A program made the position numbers and the translations under genes. DNA of 64,000 nt from NCBI RefSeq assembly GCF_964204645.1, contig NC_134033.1, positions 7,474,231-7,538,230 of the forward strand, read 5' to 3'. The notes below the pieces were generated by a model. It was not told where the DNA came from. It did no database searches and saw only the letters and a program-made list of their open reading frames with translations. Below are positions 38,831 to 52,497 of this stretch, piece by piece (position 1 is the first letter of the stretch; the number at the start of each line of letters is the position of its first letter). This DNA comes from Tubulanus polymorphus (Eukaryota; Nemertea; Palaeonemertea; Tubulaniformes; Tubulanidae).

Positions 38831-40155
38831 AGTCTAAAGGCTGGCTTATGTCGACAAGCAACGCGACGCCTACCGACTCCTACCGACGCAACTGAGAGCA
38901 ACCGCGATCGCAGCCCAGCTTATGTCGACGTTCGCCATTAATGGCTTTCCCATATTTATTTTGGTAGCGCCGTAATTCCCCGTATATCCCCAAAACAGCC
39001 AATCACATTCGCTCATAGAGTCGACGCCCCCCAATCGAGGTCATTGCAATTTTATACACCAGAGCTAAGAATTTTCCCGTCAAAAACAGTTTTTCATCGA
39101 ATATAAACATAGTTGACCATGTCATCGACAGAGGTTCGTCATGTCTTCAATCGTATCGATTATACGTCGTTTAACCCGAGAACCAATGAAAAAAATGCTC
39201 ACATTAAAAAAACGTACCGCGATTTAACATGAATTGGCTCAATGCCAACCTCATACTGCTGACAAAGGTAAGCCAAAAAGCTGGAATGTTCTCCTTTTCA
39301 CAGAATTTCGAGTGGCTCAATCTATTTATTATCAGTGAAAGTAAGTTTCATAGAACCTAAACGAGAGGTAAAGAAAATATACACTATACATTCATATCAT
39401 TATTATATACGTATTGTTGTTTTTGGCAAAGTAAATAAAAAATTATATAATTGCACATCGAAAGCATGTTAGCAAGAGCAAACTCAAAATATATACCCAA
39501 TCTGCAATAAGCCTCTAAGTCAGCCGATAGTAAATCGATTGAGGCTTATTGTTATCCATAGACTCAACTATAAAAGATACTCAGTATTAAAGAATAACAG
39601 CAAATAATCATTTATCTATTTGCTGTTAATCTTTTGTGACTGGTTCCAATACACACAGCCGAGGTTGTGCTTAATAAATCGCGATGTTTTAAGAGCAAAT
39701 TTAGTTCTACTGTTGCCAGTTCAGATTTGACTATTGTCAAATAAGAGAAGATGAAGTTGAACTAAAGTTTTCAGTTTTAACCCTTTCGGTGCTGACTAAC
39801 TACAGGGTTTCCAGTGGTAAGGCCAGGACAAAAAAAGTACTAAGAAGGGCTTTTTTAACAATTTAAAGGCGGGCGTAGGGTCGGCCTTGCGACTCACTGC
39901 GACCGCCAGCGACGATTGCATCGCAATGACTCACCGACCTATGCTTCCTTGCGACTGCCAGTGACGGGTTGCGACTGCCAGCGACGCCAGTCGCAATGAG
40001 TCGCACATGTTCTACTTTCTGCGACGCGACCGTCGCAACCGACCAGCGTTGCAATCGACTGGCAGCAACTAGTCGCACACAGTCGCTGACAACTGCATAG
40101 CAACCGACTTGCGCGGCAACTTGTGACGCAACGCCTGGCTTTAGACCCAAAAGGA
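38831..40155. mobile_element. possible DNA transposon with GCGAC-rich subterminal regions
   Basis: Two clusters dense in GCGAC/GTCGC words (38845-38935 and 39880-40140) face each other. The outer edges read GTCTAAAGGCTGGC on the left and, inverted, GTCTAAAGCCAGGC on the right. Between them I see no transposase. The minus-strand frame 39863-40204 is a by-product of the GCGAC repeats. The match at 38970-39025 to 7785-7850 lies inside. Confidence 0.45.
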
Positions 40156-40604
40156 AGGACTTCTCGATTGAAAAAGAGTACTTTCCAGCAAAATTAGGAC
40201 CCAAGCCAGGCGCGCACTAGGCAGTTTTTAGTCGCCAATAGAAAGATTTTAAATCGTCGGCAATTTTTATGAAATCGCAGTCCGTTGTCAGCGACCGCAC
40301 ATTAGAAGATTTTTATCACCAAATCACAGGCATTTGAGCTTGCTAGGAAATAAACATTCTATGAATCCAGCCCTATGCGATTTTGGACTCAACAATTCAG
40401 TGAAATTTGCGGGAACTAGACTACCAAATGCAGTAACTTTAGCAAGCTACAAGATTATGGAGCTGGCAACAAAAATTTCTGACATGGCTGCCAGCTGCTA
40501 CAATGCGTTATCAGTAGCAAAACAATATGTTTCCAGCGATATTTCATTGTACTAGACATGATGAGAAGATTCATAGAGTAGCTGTGTTAACCGGGTTTAG
40601 AATA

Positions 40605-40795
40605 AATAACGAGACGAGTAGTACTATATAAGTTAACTATTATGACGCACGAGCTTTTGCTACTAATGTATAGAAGCTTCATCAGGTTAATGAGTGATTC
40701 ACCTGATTCACCCAATGAAGCTTCTACACATAAGTAGCAAAAGCTTGTGCGTCAAATAAATAAGTTCCCTTCATAGTACTACTCGTCTCGTTATT
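40605..40795. mobile_element. 191-bp foldback MITE
   Basis: AATAACGAGACGAGTAGTAC at the left is inverted at the right. The arms continue with some differences through GACGCACGAGCTTTTGCTAC and TAGAAGCTTCAT to a short centre near 40698. Confidence 0.9.
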
Positions 40796-41376
40796 CAATA
40801 TTTCATTGAAATAAGGAAGAAAGTGCTCAAATCAATCAGTAATCAAGGGGCAAGATCTTTCGCATTTCAGTATAAATCATATCAGTAGTTCTCAGGCAAA
40901 AATGATCAATATCGGTAATATGAAAATAAGTTAAAATTCGCAGCTCCACTCCGAGCTCTAAAATATCACATGAAATTGTTAATTCTACTTAATTACCCCT
41001 CATTTGTCTTAGTGCGCTCACTTGTGTAAGGTCACAAAACAAGGCCATACTACATGTAGTACCAAATGTGTAAAACTTCCAACTAAAGCATCCTTAATTG
41101 TAAAAAATTGCTCCGTATGACCATAGGTACCATATTAACAAAACTTTTTTAACTTACTGCATCAATTCAAATTCAACTCCATTGGCAACTTAATTATCTA
41201 GTTATCCCACACAAAAACAAAATCTTTTCTTAAGTTTTTCAAAAGTCGATCAAACCAAACAGGTATCTTTTATTCACCTTCACAGCCAACATTTGCATCA
41301 ATAGTTGCATAGCTCAAGCTTAGTGCTAGTAGCAAGACTGTTGCGCTGATTAGAATTCAAATAATATTGAATTGAA

Positions 41377-43064
41377 ATAAAGAAGTTTCCAGTTTCTAGG
41401 CGCCATTTTGTGGCAGTCCTCGAGGTCCCCATTGTTGCGATAATTTGCGCTCATTTTTAAAACATAAGTTTAGATTGAATATCACATAGTTCTGCAGCCC
41501 CTTCCTCGATGAACTTAATTTATACAGCATTTTAAAGAAAATGAAATGCAGATATTTGTTGGCGATTCTTAAAAATTTTTGAATGCAACAATTGAGAACA
41601 GTGACGATGTGAAACCAAGGACCGCATATCTTAACCGCCCGTAAAAGAAATCGCAATATTAATTGATTTTGAAATATCTAAGTATGTCTTGAAGCTATAT
41701 TTCCTATTTTCACAGAGCTTAAAGAGGGTTATTTGCAGTTTAAGCCTCTGTTAAAATCTTTTGAATATCTTTGTTGACGACTGATCTGTACCCGCTTGAG
41801 TTTGAGAAAATCTTTCAATGCAATTTGATTTCTTCACATTTTCCAAGGGGATATTTTGAGATTATAATCCATATCTTGTTTTTACTGTATTTTGGCGGGG
41901 GCAATTCGTTTAGCTGGTTTCTTGATCCAGTTTGTCCAGCTTTGAAGTTTGAACGGCCCAGTTGGGGAATTGTCGCATGCAGCCTAGCGCCGATTTTGTG
42001 TTCGGTGAAATCATGGGCCCAAAACGTTTTAGAGTCCATGGTGAAATGTGCCAGTCAATTTAAACGCTTAGGACATATTTCAACACATATCTCTCTCTGG
42101 TAATCCCTCATCCTGAGATCATACGATGAATTTACTGAATCTCAACCTTCTTGCTTGAAAACATCGACCAGATAACCTTACTGATATAAAATTCCAATAT
42201 TATATTTAAAGAGGCTCCTGTCCCCCATTTGATATTCTGTTTTAGGGGGTCAACGTCGAGTTGGGCAACTTTAAGCTGCGCCGCATATTCAAAAATATAT
42301 AAAAACTTAGATTTTGTTCTAGTGTCCATCCATGAGTGGTACATTCTGTTGAAAAGCAAATTAGGCTCTCAACTAGGCCACCTTTGCAACAAACACAGAA
42401 CGTCCCCACTCTTACAAGAAATCCTTCGATTTTCCAACGCTACAAAACTCGAATTCCTCAAAGCACTCAAAGTCCATTTTTAACCTTACGAAAATAAAGG
42501 TAATATATAACCATAAGAAGCAATATTAATGATATCAAACCAGTATAAAATCTTATTTTTGCGATTTCTTTTCGCAAATCTCAATGTTCGGTGAAATGGC
42601 GGTGCGCAGTGGGAGACCCCTTTTGTGCGTAATCTCAAACTCAAGCGGGTACAGATCAGTCCTCAGGAAAGATATTCAAAAAAATTTTAAAGCAGGTCTA
42701 AACTGCAAATAACCCTCTCTAACCTCTGTGAAAATTGGAAATATAGCTTCAAGACATACTTAGATATTTCTAAATTAATAAATATTGCGATTTCTTTTAC
42801 GCGCGGTTAAGATATGCGGTCCTTGGTTTCATATCGTCACTATTCTCAATTGTTGCGTCAAAAAATCCAAGAATCCCCACAAATATCTGCATTTCATTTC
42901 CTTCAAAATGGTGTATAAATTAAGTTCATCGAGCAAGGGACTGCAGAACTAAAATGATATTCAATCTAAACTTATGTTTTGAAAATGAGCGCAAATTATC
43001 GCAACAATGGGGACCTTGAGGGACCGCCACAAAATGGCGCCTAGAAACTGGAAACTTCTTTATT
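41377..43064. mobile_element. 1.69-kb foldback element with ~430-bp inverted arms
   Basis: The left arm 41377-41806 (AATAAAGAAGTTTCCAGTTT, CTAGGCGCCATTTTGTGGC) recurs inverted at 42634-43064, with scattered differences and small indels. The 830-bp centre has no recognised gene; its ORFs (41771-42103, 42229-42483) lack any familiar motif. Superfamily unknown. Confidence 0.85.
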
Positions 43065-45809
43065 GAAGCACTGCATGTACGCAAATCCAATTTTTACAAT
43101 TGTATGTGAACCATTAGTGGACCCCGACTTAGGGCAGGTTTTTGATCGAACCAATTCTTGATTGAAATCAATTAGCAATGAGGTAACAGTGAGGCTACAA
43201 TGGCAATATTGAGGATTCTACAAGGTATTACTCAGGATTCTACCAGGTTTCATCAGTGGTTACTAAGTTCTAAATCTCACTCATAATTTTCAGCAAAATT
43301 GATACCATACACCAAGTGACAAAGTCAATATCAAATATAGGAAATTTGATGCTTGTTTGATAAAAAATTGCCTAAAAGTCTAATTATTACTGCAATGAAA
43401 CAAACGAATTTTCACTACATACAATATATAACTGAGTGTATTGTTTTGGCTAAAGTTGACCAGTGGATATGTATATGGAAAGAACTAAGTTTCAAATGTT
43501 GGATATGTCTATGGAAAGAACTAATTTTCAAAGTTCAATTTGTCAACTATCCACTGGTTGACTCCAAACAACCTTTGAGTAATAGGCCTCAGACTGCCAG
43601 CCATTTTTTACATTTATTGTTGTATTCACAAGGAGTATAATTCGACTAACTAAACAACTACGGGGTACCTGGTAAAAATTCTAAGGAGTATTTTGGAGAA
43701 TAATTTGAGTCTTGAAACAAGAAACCTCTCTCAAAGGAGTCCTAGTCAGCACCGCACAAATGTTTAGGATAAAATTGAAGGCTGAATATATTGAAGTTTG
43801 AACTCTAATGACTACTACGGCACCGTAGCCATCACCACATATTAAGCACATATACTATCAAAATCATTTTTGTCATAATAACACTAAAGCTTTCCAGACT
43901 AGCTAAAACCAATGAGGATTCTTACATCATTATATAGATAACATTAGCCCAAATTAATACAAATCATAATCAAGTTAGTATCAATAAAATCAAAGTATAA
44001 AATCAAAGTAGTGAAGTTGATTTACCAAATACCACGGCCCCATTTGTTCAGGTGCAGGGGTAAAAATAATCCTGACACACCCCTGTCCAGGATCACTTCA
44101 GGCATTCGGAATCCTAGAGAACTGAAATCAAAAATTGTCATTTGGAAGTCGAATGTCTAGCCATGGTTATCATTCATCTTTGGTTATCTAGGCCTCTGAA
44201 TATACATCAGAGCTGGGCATCATAGATGTGGAAAAAAAATAGTCCCTGGAATATTTTGAAATTCGTCAGTTATAACCATGGTTTCTCATTGTTACTATGG
44301 TGATTGTTGCCGAGATTTTGGAGTTATTCCTAGGGATAACTTTGATATTCAGTCTATGAAAACGGGCCCTGGAGCGGAAGCCTACAGTACCTGCGCCGTA
44401 GATGATCAGATTGATAGCCGGTATCAATGGTAGATCTATCAATTTTTTGATAGTATTTCAAGAAATAACAAGTAATCATCCAATAGATGATTTATGCCTC
44501 ACATAGCACATCCAAGTCGAATGGAATTAGAATGCCTAATGGACTTTTTTTAATCAATGGTCGCATTCCTAGTTGTTATTAAAGCTTACAAATTCGTGAA
44601 AAACTGTCAAATGGCTAACTTATGAAGAAAAAAAAATGAATGCCCGGACAGAGATGTAAGAATTTTTTTTCGTTGACGCCTGCATTAACAAAACAAATAC
44701 CCGCCTTTATGGCCATCTTAATCTTTTAGCCAAACCAACAACTTAAGGGAAGTCTCACAATAAAAAGGGCAGTCTCACAATTAAAAACCACTTACAGACT
44801 TGCATTACAAGTGTCCAACTGGGCCCAGGCCCAAGTTTTATGAAAAAGTTAAATCATAAAACCTTTTTATTACAGTTCATATCAAATCAAAATTTTTCAA
44901 CTGCAGTCACAGGTTTGGGGACCCTTTGGTTCACAAACATTATAAAATACAATCGTTTAAGTCAACTAAAAACTAAAATTAATGATAATTTTTGCTTTAT
45001 GAGCTCTTTAAGGCAGTTTTGTTATCATAGGAAAAAACAAGTGCCAGGGCAGTGTACCGAGAGGCTTTTTTTATGAGCAACCAATTTCCAATATGGTGGC
45101 ATTGGGTAGTTGATGAAAGTACAATCTGTTTCTCAACGTCGCATTTTTTTGTCATGTAATTAGGCTAAATCATCGTAATTTTTCTGAACCTTTGACTCCA
45201 TCGCACGATCATAGCAAACCGTTCGCGAAATCGATCACAAAAATCATATGCTCGTAAAAACGCCTTTGATTCAAACAGATAATGCACTGACCTTGGCCGC
45301 TGATGAGACTACATACAATGGCTTTTCATCTTTATCGAGCCAGTTTTAATTGTTTGGACAAAATGAATAATGATGGACTAAGGATTAATGAAGGTAATCT
45401 TCTTCCCACGCCCACACCCTCAAACATTCAATACACAGGCCCGTCAGGGTCATTCAAGGTCTCAAAACATAAATCCCGCAGTACCCGCAAACTGAAGCAC
45501 GCAATGCGCTCAGGTTCGGTAGAATTTTTAATTGGCCGCCGAAAGGCCAAATTGTTATCAAACTTACATAGCTTATGAATAAGACAAAAACTACGACGTG
45601 AGAGGGTAATTGCGCATTAGTCTGATATCTATAGGATCAGTTTGAACTAAACCTTTGTCTTTTCATATATGCTTGTAGTTTTTTTTTGGCAACTTTTTAA
45701 TTTCTCTAAAGCAGCTCTGACTGTCACACATGCGGAAATTGCCACAGTGTGGATCAGCGCCTGATACATAATCGCCATTCTCTTCTAATCCATGCCTTAT
45801 ATGTGATCA
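43065..45809. other. no gene seen
   Basis: AT-rich unique-looking DNA. ORFs such as 43353-43640, 44840-45076 and 45303-45578 show no motif or codon pattern that I can support. Confidence 0.4.
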
Positions 45810-45949
45810 GGGTCCAGTTGCATAGTCACGGCTTAGATTTAAGACTGTTCTAAGACCAACTAAGTTCTATACTCGATCTAACAACCTCAGACCAGTCTTA
45901 AGATTTAAGACCACTTTTGGACTTAAGTCAGGACTGTGCAACTGGGCCC
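45810..45949. mobile_element. 140-bp MITE, GGGYCCAGTTGCAYAGTC ends
   Basis: GGGTCCAGTTGCATAGTC at the left is inverted at the right (GACTGTGCAACTGGGCCC variant). The interior is AGTCTTAAG-rich and partly palindromic. Confidence 0.85.
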
Positions 45950-46387
45950 AGGATTTCACCAGTAAGTTCTAATTGAAACTAATAACAGCTGAAACTGCCA
46001 GAACCGGTACCGTAGGCACCTACATTTTTTACCAAAGTACGCAGTTACTGAATTGAAGAAGCTGGAATCAAATGGATAAATGTTAATTCAAAAAAGGAAT
46101 GATTGAACCGAAGCTGGTATTTAGTTGTATGAATGTGTGTAAGGACACTTCTCACAGTCAAGTTATTTCTCTGGAAACTATCTGCAGTTTTCCCGCCTCT
46201 CGGCACAGCCGCCCATTCACAGTAAGTGATGTAGTCATCGGCATTTTAAATTCACTTAGTGAATGAAAAAATATAAATGACTTGCTGATAGACTCTTATC
46301 AAAAATATTTCTTAAATGATTGTGATCGACTATCGTCACCATTACGTGTGATACAATGATAAAACTTTTAGCCAAAATCCCTGGATC

Positions 46388-46487
46388 CGGGTCCAGAGTC
46401 GTGGGTTAGAGTTCACTCAGTTAAGATGTTCATTTTCAATGTTTTAACTCGGGGTCAAATCTTAACTCACGACTGTGGAACCGACCC
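46388..46487. mobile_element. ~100-bp MITE-like inverted repeat
   Basis: GGGTCCAGAGTCGTGGGTTA at the left and a similar inverted sequence (ACTCACGACTGTGGAACC) at the right. It is related in style to the 45810 element. Confidence 0.65.
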
Positions 46488-47310
46488 CTGAACTATTTCT
46501 TTCTGTGAACGCAATCTCATAGACAAGTGTGTATTTTGCATGACAGGCAACGTACACAATCGATTTCCAGGCATCGTCATAATAGCTTTTACAGCTAAAA
46601 TTTGGGAGATCCCAATTCCAAGTAAGGAGATATATCCTAAGGCAGTCGCAAAAATCATTGGTAGTTGGTTGGAATGTAGCCGAAATGTAGACAGTTGATG
46701 TAATTTTGTTCAATAAAGTAAAATCGAATTGGATTCTATATTTTTAGCGGAATAAAATTTGATTTTATTTGCAATTCGAGCACATGGCTAATAAGCATAC
46801 CAAGGCCATCCATTCGATTTGAGAAAAAGCTATCTTTCTCAAAATTTGCACAATTATCAATGACAAATTTTCTGTAGTGCAAATAAATAATTCCCCCCAA
46901 CGGTTCATGTAGGACTGCAGATTTCTGCCGTAAGGCCAATTAGAGGGGAGACTTTGCTTCCTGAGTGATATTTTTGCATTCAAATTTTCGTGAAAAACCT
47001 CATGTAATTTGTAAACAGGCTGTTTAATCAAAATTTGGCTTCCTAGGAATTGGAGAATGCATGGTTTGTATGAATATAAGCTCAGCTGCACAGTTAAAAC
47101 CCCCTTCCTCTGAAAACCATGTCATTTAAATTCGCTCCATTTGTATAGTAATAGGCTCATCCCATTGCTGGCCAAAAAACAAAAGCAAAGAAAAATCGTG
47201 TCTATTTTACCAAACTGATTACCAGGTAGGCTGGTACCAGTTTAGGTGAGTTCTACTGTGCAAGCACCAGACATCAGATATTCTATCAGCACGCTTTCAA
47301 ATAGATCTTT

Positions 47311-47631
47311 TTCATCCTCCCTTGGCAGAGATTCAAACCCGACGGCATTGCTACACTCAACTACAGCATGAAACCTGGCAACACAAGACAGGGTGCGCAG
47401 TTACGTGCGCAAGTTTACAGCACGAAAACTTGTGGCACCAATCAGATTGACCCTATTATAATAGCTGAGGGAAATTTCACAGAATAACTGTAAATGGGAA
47501 AACCTGCGCTAAGATAAAACGCAATATTTGATGACATCATCTAAGCTGCACACTGGGTGAGTATGGCAGGGTTTCGTACCGTGGCAATCTAGATGTTATC
47601 AGGTTCGAAACCCTGCTGGGGGAGGATGGGT
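47311..47631. repeat. inverted pair with tRNA-B-box-like ends
   Basis: Left TCCTCCCTTGGCAGAGATTC and right (inverted) TCCTCCCCCAGCAGGGTTTC resemble each other. The right end contains GGTTCGAAACCCTG, which fits a pol III B box. This is possibly two facing SINE pieces. Confidence 0.4.
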
Positions 47632-48040
47632 CTTTCCTATATGGTCAGGATAGTCACATCACAAATGCATATGTGCTATAGTGCAATCTTTACAAATGTT
47701 TGTCATTTCTTTCTATGCAATTTATATTCCAAAGAGCATAAAAGAGCTCAACAGTAATGATAAGTAGTGAACTTGATGCTACTTTTTCAAAATATACTCC
47801 TAATAGGGACACACCATCTGACAAGATGCCGAGGGGCACTATGATAAGCCTGTGATATTTTGCTATTATGAAACGCACATTTTCGAAAAGTTATCAGGCA
47901 GCCCTAAACACATCGGACGTTGACAATGAATGTTTGAGGATGGTGGTGGTACCTGGCATCGATAATAAAATCATCCATGGACTATTTCTGGACTGCACAG
48001 AACTTGCCACAAATCAGCGGAAGTTCAAATATATTTCTGT

Positions 48041-48346
48041 TTAACCCTTTCAGTGCGTCTACACCGCAATGCGGTGTAGGAATCAGTGATAGATTTTGCT
48101 AGTACACCGCAGTGCGGTGTATTGATTTAATTAGTAATTACTAATTATATCTCTTGAAAGATGGCAGCACCTGTCAAACATAAATAACATAAGTGAAATA
48201 TTAGTAACTAACGATACACCGCGCCGCGGTGTAGACGCACTATAGTGGTATTCCCGTTATTCAACACACTAGGGTGGAATTTCTAAAAATTTTCAAATTA
48301 TCTCTAGCACTATAGGGTATTAACTAGTCAGCACTGAAAGGGTTAA
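48041..48346 (+). mobile_element. 306-bp piggyBac-type MITE
   Basis: TTAA-CCCTTTCAGTGC at one end and GCACTGAAAGGG-TTAA at the other: TTAA duplication with CCC-starting inverted repeats, as in piggyBac. Inside are three CG-rich palindromes (ACACCGCAATGCGGTGT, ACACCGCAGTGCGGTGT, ACACCGCGCCGCGGTGT). A second copy lies inverted at 58953-59248, and the tip alone is at about 39780. Confidence 0.85.
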
Positions 48347-48847
48347 AGCATTCGATTTCCGTTTTTCAATCTGCAATTTACAACATTCATTATAGCGATA
48401 TCAAAATGATAAAAACCAAAATATTTCTAACATACTGAAATTGAACACATATTTTTCTGCCTAAGATCATTTAATCGTGGATTAAGATTATACAATCAAA
48501 ACTTAGTCAAGATTGTAAAACCATAAGATAAAGTTGTACAATCTTGAATCAAAATCATACAATCACGTATAGTTAGTTGTTGAATGTTGGTGTAGTACAA
48601 AACTTCCCTGAATTGTTGTATGGTTGAAAGTTGTATTAAATATGTCTTCACTTTTACCATGGGCATCGTCACAAGATCACAGTTGTTATTTCGCAATGTA
48701 GACAAAAGAAGTAGGCCTACTATTGGATAGTTCAGTGGTTAACGTGTTAACTTAATTTTGGGTGAAGAAACATTGTAGTTTTCATTCTCGGTCTCTGTAT
48801 CAAAGTTCTAATATAATCACCTATTTAATTTGATTGAATTGAGTAGA

Positions 48848-49340
48848 CTAGGGGTCCAGGGACACCATGCCCACTTGCGAAGTGGTTTCAAATGCTCAAC
48901 AATCTAACAATTTCAATATTCAACGCCCCCTGGTGACCATATAGAAAAACCAATGACCTTGAACTCTCATAGAACATGTCAGCAGCTACAATTTTGTAAT
49001 TGATTGTGATAACAAAATATGCCTCTTTACCAATCTAATATGGAAATACTAAGTTATTCAACGCCCCCTGGTGACCATAAGCAAAAGCCTATGACCTTGA
49101 AACTCACCACAATCACAGAACATGTTACTACAACTTTGCAATTGATCATGGTAACAAAATATGCCTAGGTACCATTATAATAAGGAAATACTAAGTTATT
49201 CTACTATTCAACGTTCCCTGGTGACCATATAGAATAACTCATGTCCTTAAAACTCACTTCAATCATAGGATGATGTCATCAGCTACAACTTTGCAATTGA
49301 TTGTGGTAACAAAATATGCTTAGGTATCAAATTCATGTGG
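48848..49340. repeat. tandem ~145-bp repeat, three units, after a MITE-like start
   Basis: Begins with the same GGGGTCCAGGGACACCATGC as 11316. Three units follow with CAACGCCCCCTGGTGACCAT, ATGACCTTGAAACTC and GCAATTGATTGTGGTAACAA. A single diverged unit is at about 62100-62240. Confidence 0.8.
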
Positions 49341-50663
49341 AACTTGAAAGAATCTTTCTATGTGGTCGGGTTAGAAACCTTTGATCGAAGACACTCAGTG
49401 ACAGTTGCGAACTACACCATTCAACACCAGGCCACTACATGAGAGCACAATAAGTACACTGATACGATGTTGCAGTCTATATTCCCTTGTGGCCACGCAG
49501 CTGTAGCTACTTAGCGATCTGTAGCTACTTTGTTGCGATATCGTCTCATCAACATGCCATATCAACATATTGCTGTGCAATTATGAAGCAGGGTCAACAA
49601 GTCGATACTCGCATAGAGGCAGGATCGTAGCGAACGAGCCGCGTCGATTCACAGGTTCCATTTCAAGTATATACTACACAATCTTGGTCAACCAGTACAG
49701 TGTTTTTTAATGGAAATTAGTATTCTTTAAAATTCATCTGTATATCGATACAAACGTTTTTTTTCATCATGATGACCCAGGGCGTATGCATATTTAATTT
49801 TAGTTCAAATATTTTCAAAGGAATCTTTTTCTATCAATAGATTATCCTTTATCTAAATATTAATGGCTTCGTTGATTTTGATGAGCTACACGTGTTACTA
49901 AAACGATGGCGCTATCATCACAGCTCCGCAGTAAATATTGCAAACTATGTCGCACATCAACATGGAATTTTCTGCACAGTACAAGATGCTATTAGATTAA
50001 TCTTTCTCATCTTTCTCTGAATTTTAGTTAGAGTAAATCGGATGATGAAAATTAATTTCATTTAGTTCTTAACTTTTGAAGTGAGGATTGGAAACTGTAT
50101 TACTCGTGATATATGATGAACCTGTTTTCGGAACACAAATCTTAGATGCTTACACGCGTGAGAAGTGCTGGTTTTATGTCTTTGCCCAGGCCTCATATCA
50201 TAACCAAATATCCGTTGTTGATTCAAATTTCATCAAAAACTGTTTTTTAGGCCTACGATATACAATACAACAAGTAGCGGCACACCTCAACGAGTAAGAA
50301 TTCTTTTTTTTTAGAAAGGCTGATCACCACAGCCATATCGGCGTGCAAAAGTCAAGGGATATCCCGATATGACATCAGGCGGGAAAATAATAATTATTTT
50401 ACAGAATTCCTTCAATTTCTCCTTTCAGAAATAAATTCATTCATTCTTTGAACAAACTCAGGAAAATGCAACAAATTCCAGACTACCTGAGCAACTTACA
50501 AAGCTATCTCATGTCAAATAACGGAGAAAAGTGGGAAAATGAAGTGCAAGTCGAACCACTACGCAACCCGACCACAAAAACTTTTTCCCACCTACGAATG
50601 AGTAATGATGACACCAAGATGACCCCCAAATGCGTTATAATTGGCTGATTAAAAATACTTGTC

Positions 50664-51134
50664 TCAGGTATAAAACATCCCTTTTCAAAGAATACCCATC
50701 AGAAATTGGAATGAGAAATAGCAAACCAGTAGGAAGCTACTGAATTCGGGCCAAAATTGACATTTTTGGGCACAATTGACATTTTTGGACGGCCATCTTG
50801 AATCCGATCAAACAATTTTTCTTACTTGGGAGATTCAGATATATACGAAAGATCAAGGTAATTGATCAAAGCATCTGGAAAATTTGCCTTTATTTCCATT
50901 GAAAAAGTGATTTTGTCGAACAACAATGGCTGCCAGTCAGCCATCTTGATACTGACAGGGCCAATTTTTGGACTGAAGGTGTGTCTAGGGTAGTTACATG
51001 TGTGACCCAACTATCAAGATGTTACATTGAAGCGTCTTCAAAACTTCCCAAAATAACTGGATTCCTTCTACGGACGGACAAACGAAAAGTGAACACAATA
51101 GCCCGCTGGGACTTAATTCCCAAGTGGGCTAAAA
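50664..51134. mobile_element. second copy of the 11316 MITE family, 5'-truncated
   Basis: Shares CTTTTCAAAGAATACCCATC, GGGCCAAAATTGACATTTTT and the AGCCCGCTGGGACTTAA... CAAGTGGGCTAAAAA end. 49341-50663 and 51135-52419 hold no recognised feature. Confidence 0.8.
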
Positions 51135-52419
51135 ACAATCCAGTATTATCATGGTTTAAAATTAGTATTTTTGAAACAAAAGGTTCAATATAAACATGGG
51201 ATTTTGATTCTACAACAAATATAATCATCTATAACGGTCCCTAATACCCCATTCTTTATCATTGTAAATCTCATTACCATCTATCAATTAAGAGCAATGC
51301 GATGGTAGTACAGTCAAACTACCAGTAAATCAAGACAAGATTCAGCTTTATTCAAATCTGCTGGTATACCTTGATTTCCAGATTCATATTTAGATTAACA
51401 TAAAACCCATTTAGTACCAACATTTTCCACATGATTTGTACTAACAATGTTTGACTATATATAAACTGAAAGGTGGACTGGTATAGAGTACAGTTCCTGG
51501 ACTGCCATACAACTTCAGCTTTACTTATTTTTCATTTGTACATTTATCATAATTCAAAATGGTTATCGAAATTATTACTACTATTAACATTATCATTTCC
51601 TTAAAAATGTACCAAGAGTTTTCAAAGGGAGATTATTTGAAGAATTGGTCATTGTGGAATAATCAAAGTATCTGGGTGACAGATCAATCCCGCCTTACCA
51701 TTTATAAACACCGCGCCTAAGATACTGGGGTCAAGTTTGAATCGATCCCATGTGCGCTGGATTGTATAGCTGTCCAGGAGTTGTATAATTTAAGTGATAT
51801 ACCTAACCCATCTAGTAGACCAGTAGAACAGATGGGATCAGACGAGATGGGGTAGTTAATCAAACTCCTCCAAGAAATTCTCTCTTGTAGTGAAATGACA
51901 ATCATAACAACCTTATATGAATTTCATCACATGAACAAGAGGTTTAGTACTACTTGCACTTCCTTTCACACACATTTTTAGCTGTAAAGACACAATAATA
52001 ATCTGATGAAAACATAGAAAAACTATTTTTCAAAAACTCGCAATATTGGCTCACGAAGCACTTGGATCCTGCGAAATGAAGACGTCACAATCAGAGAAGA
52101 TGCGATAATGTTGAACGTAACAGCCATCAACATACTCGTAATCGCAATGAATTTGTCACCAGCTATGAAAAAATTCAAAGACATACTTGTATGTAATATA
52201 TGTACGCGAGGAGATTTTCAAACTGACATACAAGGCAGTAGCGCTGTCACTGATGTCATAATAACAAAAACTACAGCAATTTTTTAAACACTTCGTCAGT
52301 ATTTATCCGGCATCGTCGCTATTACGTATGTACAATTAATAATCCATCATAATTATGTAATAATTATTACAATCATAATAATAATATTGATAATATCGAT
52401 ATAATTTCCTAGAGTATAT

Positions 52420-52497
52420 TCATAATACGACACATTTCTTGCCAGTCCCCGGAGAGGGCTGCGGATGCAGAACAGCCCTCACAGCTTCGTCGAAAAC
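52420..52497 (-). CDS. Rac/Rho-family GTPase, last exon with CAAX box
   Basis: Acceptor TTTGTAG precedes VFDEAVRAVLHPQPSPGTGK, then KCVVL and TGA. VFDEAVRAVL directly continues the GLKQ end of the exon at 61030-61190 in phase 0, as in Rac and Cdc42. CVVL is a CAAX motif whose final Leu favours geranylgeranylation, which anchors these GTPases to membranes. The hypervariable tail is less basic than in Rac1. The intron to the previous exon is about 8.5 kb. Confidence 0.9.
   Translation of the reverse strand, partial: VFDEAVRAVLHPQPSPGTGKKCVVL

Noticed and set aside
41771-42103. 110-aa ORF in the centre of the foldback element
   Set aside because: It overlaps the inverted arm, has a shadow ORF on the other strand and no motif.
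45303-45578. 91-aa ORF as a host exon
   Set aside because: No splice borders, no recognisable domain and no conservation evidence in the window.
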